Below are positions 61,892 to 64,000 of a stretch of 64,000 nucleotides of DNA, in pieces. How positions within the stretch are numbered: the first letter of the stretch is position 1; each line of letters opens with the position of its first letter. The position numbers were made by a program, and so were the translations under genes. Location of the stretch: the NCBI GenBank assembly GCA_016194975.1, contig JACQAM010000008.1, positions 1-64,000 on the forward strand, in the 5' to 3' direction. Source of the stretch: Bacteroidota bacterium (GTDB lineage: Bacteria; Bacteroidota; Bacteroidia; Palsa-965). The notes beneath the pieces were generated by a model, which was not told where the DNA came from, did not search any database, and saw only the letters and a program-made list of their open reading frames with translations.

Positions 61892-64000
61892 ATGAAAACG
61901 CAAAAATTAATTCACGGTATCGGATTTATTTATTTTCTCTCCATTTTCTTCTCATCCGGACTAAATGCTCAAAACTGGGGCGATCCTATTTTAACTGAAA
62001 CTTCAATTGGAACAGGTGGGAGCACCGGAACATATTCTTCGATGAAAATTGTGAATGGTAATCCGGCAATTTCATATTACGATCAACAGCATTTTAACCT
62101 GATGTACATGCGGGCGAATGATGCAACAGGTTCAACATGGGCGTCCCCCGTTTGTCTTGATCGGAAAGGGTATGTCGGCAAGTATAATTCCTTGAATATT
62201 GTCAATGGAAATCCAGCTGTTTCTTTCTATGACTTTACCAATGGCAATTTAAAATTTGCACGTGCATTAGATATCAATGGAACAAACTGGAATTTGCCGG
62301 TTGCAATTGATATAGGAGGAGATGTTGGCCAATATACTTCTCTGCTGATAGTAAATGGAAACCCTGCAATTTCTTATTACGATGTTACCAATGGCAATTT
62401 AAAATACATCCGGGCTTCAGATCCTGATGGCAACAGTTGGAACGCTCCTGTTACAATTGATTTTACAGGAAATGTGGGAACCTATACCTCTATGCAGATT
62501 GCAAATGGTGATCCGGCAATTTCATACAATGATGTGACAAACGGAAATTTGAAATATGTCCGATCCAGCGACGCATCTGGTGCAGTTTGGGCGGCACCCG
62601 TTTCAGTTGATGTTGCGGGCATTGTTGGATCGTTTAATTCTCTTCAGATTGTAAATGGCAATCCGGCAATTTCCTATTACGATGCGACCAATTATAATTT
62701 GAAATATGTTCACGCTTCTGATGCCAGCGGTTCTATATGGTCTGCCCCGATCAATATTGATAGCATGGGCGATGTAGGAGAATATTCATCATTGCAAATA
62801 GTAAATGGTAATCCTGCGATTTCATATTATGATCCTACCAATTATAATTTAAAATATATAAGGGCAAACAATGCTTCTGGTACTTCATGGTCCGGAGCTG
62901 CAGCGATAGATATTCCCGGAGATGTCGGACAATATACTTCGCTCATGATTGTAAATGGAAATCCTTCCATTTCCTATTACGATCTGACGAACGGAAATCT
63001 CAAGTATATAAGATCAAATGATGCAAATGGATCAACCTGGTCGCCGCCGCTTATGTTTGATGCTTCTGCGGATCTCGGAGCCTATACCTCTGCGCAAATC
63101 GTAAATGGTAATCCGGGAATCGCATATCAGGATTGGACCAATGGAGATTTGAAATTTGTAAGAGCGAATGACGCTTACGGTTCAGTATGGGGTACGCCGG
63201 TTACAATTGATGTTACAGGAAATGTAGGCTGGTTTATTTCTATGCAGATCGTCAATGGTAATCCGGCAATATCTTACTACGATATGACTTTAGGAAATTT
63301 AAATTACGTGAGAGCACTGGATGCTTCCGGGTTGACATGGCCAACGCCAACTACTGTTGATTTTTCCGGCGATGTAGGTGCTTATTCTTCACTTGAAGTC
63401 GTTAATGGTAATCCTGCAATTTCATATTATAATCAAACAAATTCAGATTTAAAATATGTTCGGGCATTGGATCCTTCCGGATCATCATGGGGTGCGCCAA
63501 TGTCCATTGATGTTACAGGAGCGATCGGAACTTATACTTCAATGAAAGTTGTAAACGGAAATCCTGCAATTAGTTATTATGATGTTACGTATGGTGATCT
63601 GAAATATATTCGCGCAACGAATCCTTCCGGAACAGCGTGGGCTGCTCCATTGTTACTGGATGTTACCGGAAACGTAGGAGAATTTTCTGCGCTTCAGATA
63701 GTAAAGGGCAATCCTGCGATTTCTTATTGGGATATTACCAATAAACAAGTAAAATACATTCGGGCTACTGATGCTTCGGGCACTACCTGGGGGCCGGCGG
63801 TCGTTGTCGATCCGGGTATATGGGAAGGACAAACTTCCTCTTTGCAAGTGGTGAATGGTTATCCCGCAGTTTCTTATTATGATTATAATATTTATGATCT
63901 GAAATATGTTCGCGCTTTGGATTCAACAGGAGTCTCCTGGGGTACGCCGGTGAAGCTGGATACAATTGAAGGTACCGGCGAATTTTCATCAATGGTACTA
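61892..64000 (+). CDS. large exported protein of exact 50-residue repeats (partial, runs off window)
   Basis: The frame is open from the ATG at 61892 to the window edge (703 codons). A signal peptide occupies about residues 1-29 (ending LNAQ). From 62041 the DNA is built of 150-bp units with no indels; the 50-residue motif is 'IVNGNPAISYYD.TN.NLKYVRA.DASG..W..PV.ID'. Unit starts lie at 62041, 62191, 62341 and so on up to 63991, so 13 full units and the beginning of a 14th are visible. The strand-rich motif suggests a beta-propeller or solenoid surface protein. A T9SS sorting domain at its unseen C-terminus is plausible. Confidence 0.85.
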   Translation, partial: MKTQKLIHGIGFIYFLSIFFSSGLNAQNWGDPILTETSIGTGGSTGTYSSMKIVNGNPAISYYDQQHFNLMYMRANDATGSTWASPVCLDRKGYVGKYNSLNIVNGNPAVSFYDFTNGNLKFARALDINGTNWNLPVAIDIGGDVGQYTSLLIVNGNPAISYYDVTNGNLKYIRASDPDGNSWNAPVTIDFTGNVGTYTSMQIANGDPAISYNDVTNGNLKYVRSSDASGAVWAAPVSVDVAGIVGSFNSLQIVNGNPAISYYDATNYNLKYVHASDASGSIWSAPINIDSMGDVGEYSSLQIVNGNPAISYYDPTNYNLKYIRANNASGTSWSGAAAIDIPGDVGQYTSLMIVNGNPSISYYDLTNGNLKYIRSNDANGSTWSPPLMFDASADLGAYTSAQIVNGNPGIAYQDWTNGDLKFVRANDAYGSVWGTPVTIDVTGNVGWFISMQIVNGNPAISYYDMTLGNLNYVRALDASGLTWPTPTTVDFSGDVGAYSSLEVVNGNPAISYYNQTNSDLKYVRALDPSGSSWGAPMSIDVTGAIGTYTSMKVVNGNPAISYYDVTYGDLKYIRATNPSGTAWAAPLLLDVTGNVGEFSALQIVKGNPAISYWDITNKQVKYIRATDASGTTWGPAVVVDPGIWEGQTSSLQVVNGYPAVSYYDYNIYDLKYVRALDSTGVSWGTPVKLDTIEGTGEFSSMVL
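62041..64000 (+). repeat. 13+ tandem 150-bp coding repeats
   Basis: Unit starts repeat every 150 bases from 62041 with no insertion or deletion. Each contains a form of AATGG(T/A)AATCC(G/T)GCAAT. The repeats differ in sequence by many substitutions but keep the length exactly. Confidence 0.9.

Noticed and set aside
1-64000. Integrated phage, genomic island or defence island
   Set aside because: No integrase, transposase, capsid, restriction enzyme or toxin gene was found; the genes are typical of the chromosome core and T9SS accessory set.

Overview
The window is a stretch of a Bacteroidota (Bacteroidetes) chromosome, probably from a free-living, gliding-type lineage. The evidence is the many proteins with type IX secretion (T9SS) C-terminal sorting domains, SprB-repeat/CHU_C giants next to a PorP/SprF protein, DUF4270 and lipobox lipoproteins, a SusC-like TonB receptor style of B12 import, and promoters of the Bacteroidetes type (TAnnTTTG at -7). 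Coding density is high, genes lie on both strands, and there is no transposase, integrase, phage or CRISPR locus.

Layout. 0-4.5 kb: three exported proteins (a tail-fibre-like repeat protein, a Reg_prop propeller lipoprotein, a T9SS cargo). 4.5-6.6 kb: S41 C-terminal protease and dCMP deaminase. 6.8-11.8 kb: a cobalamin-riboswitch operon (BtuB-like receptor, DUF6580 membrane protein, BtuF-like binding protein, ATP-pyrophosphatase). 12-14 kb: YdeI/OmdA protein, T9SS cargo, tRNA-Leu(CAA). 14.2-18.5 kb: Crp-type regulator, pirin, DoxX, YceI, NADP-dinucleotide-binding protein, outer-membrane protein, orphan XRE regulator. 18.7-24 kb: SprB/CHU_C protein with a convergent TPR-like protein, then a PQQ-like propeller cargo. 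24-31.3 kb: metal-transporter-like protein, cytochrome oxidase subunit III, prs, rplY, pth, fRMsr, Ig-like lipoprotein. 31.3-38.6 kb: omega-amidase, class II (B12-dependent) ribonucleotide reductase, and a three-gene operon of glutamine/methionine-type aminotransferase, a pentameric ligand-gated ion channel homologue and a DUF1624 acyltransferase. 38.8-47.6 kb: SlyD, PorE-like protein, Fe/Mn SOD, TM2 protein, glmS, DUF4270, glycogen synthase. 47.6-55.3 kb: panC, ECF sigma/anti-sigma pair, lipoproteins, an unknown 537-residue protein, a tiny acidic ORF and a second TPR-like protein. 55.5-64 kb: a 1,694-residue SprB/CHU_C protein, PorP/SprF, and the start of a protein made of exact 150-bp repeats.

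The parts connect in several ways. The riboswitch-controlled B12 uptake operon would supply the B12-dependent ribonucleotide reductase. The aminotransferase and omega-amidase together can perform glutamine transamination of keto acids. The SprB/CHU_C proteins are T9SS cargo, and the PorP/SprF and PorE-like proteins belong to the same export and anchoring machinery. Each SprB/CHU_C gene sits beside a member of the same TPR-like paralogous family, giving two related modules 35 kb apart.

The most unusual items are the bacterial pentameric ligand-gated channel homologue in a metabolic operon, three different families of short inverted-repeat elements (one of which now encodes the C-terminus of a membrane protein), a 78-bp GC-rich in-frame insert in the omega-amidase gene, a 19-codon acidic ORF with its own terminator, and the duplicated SprB/TPR-like modules.
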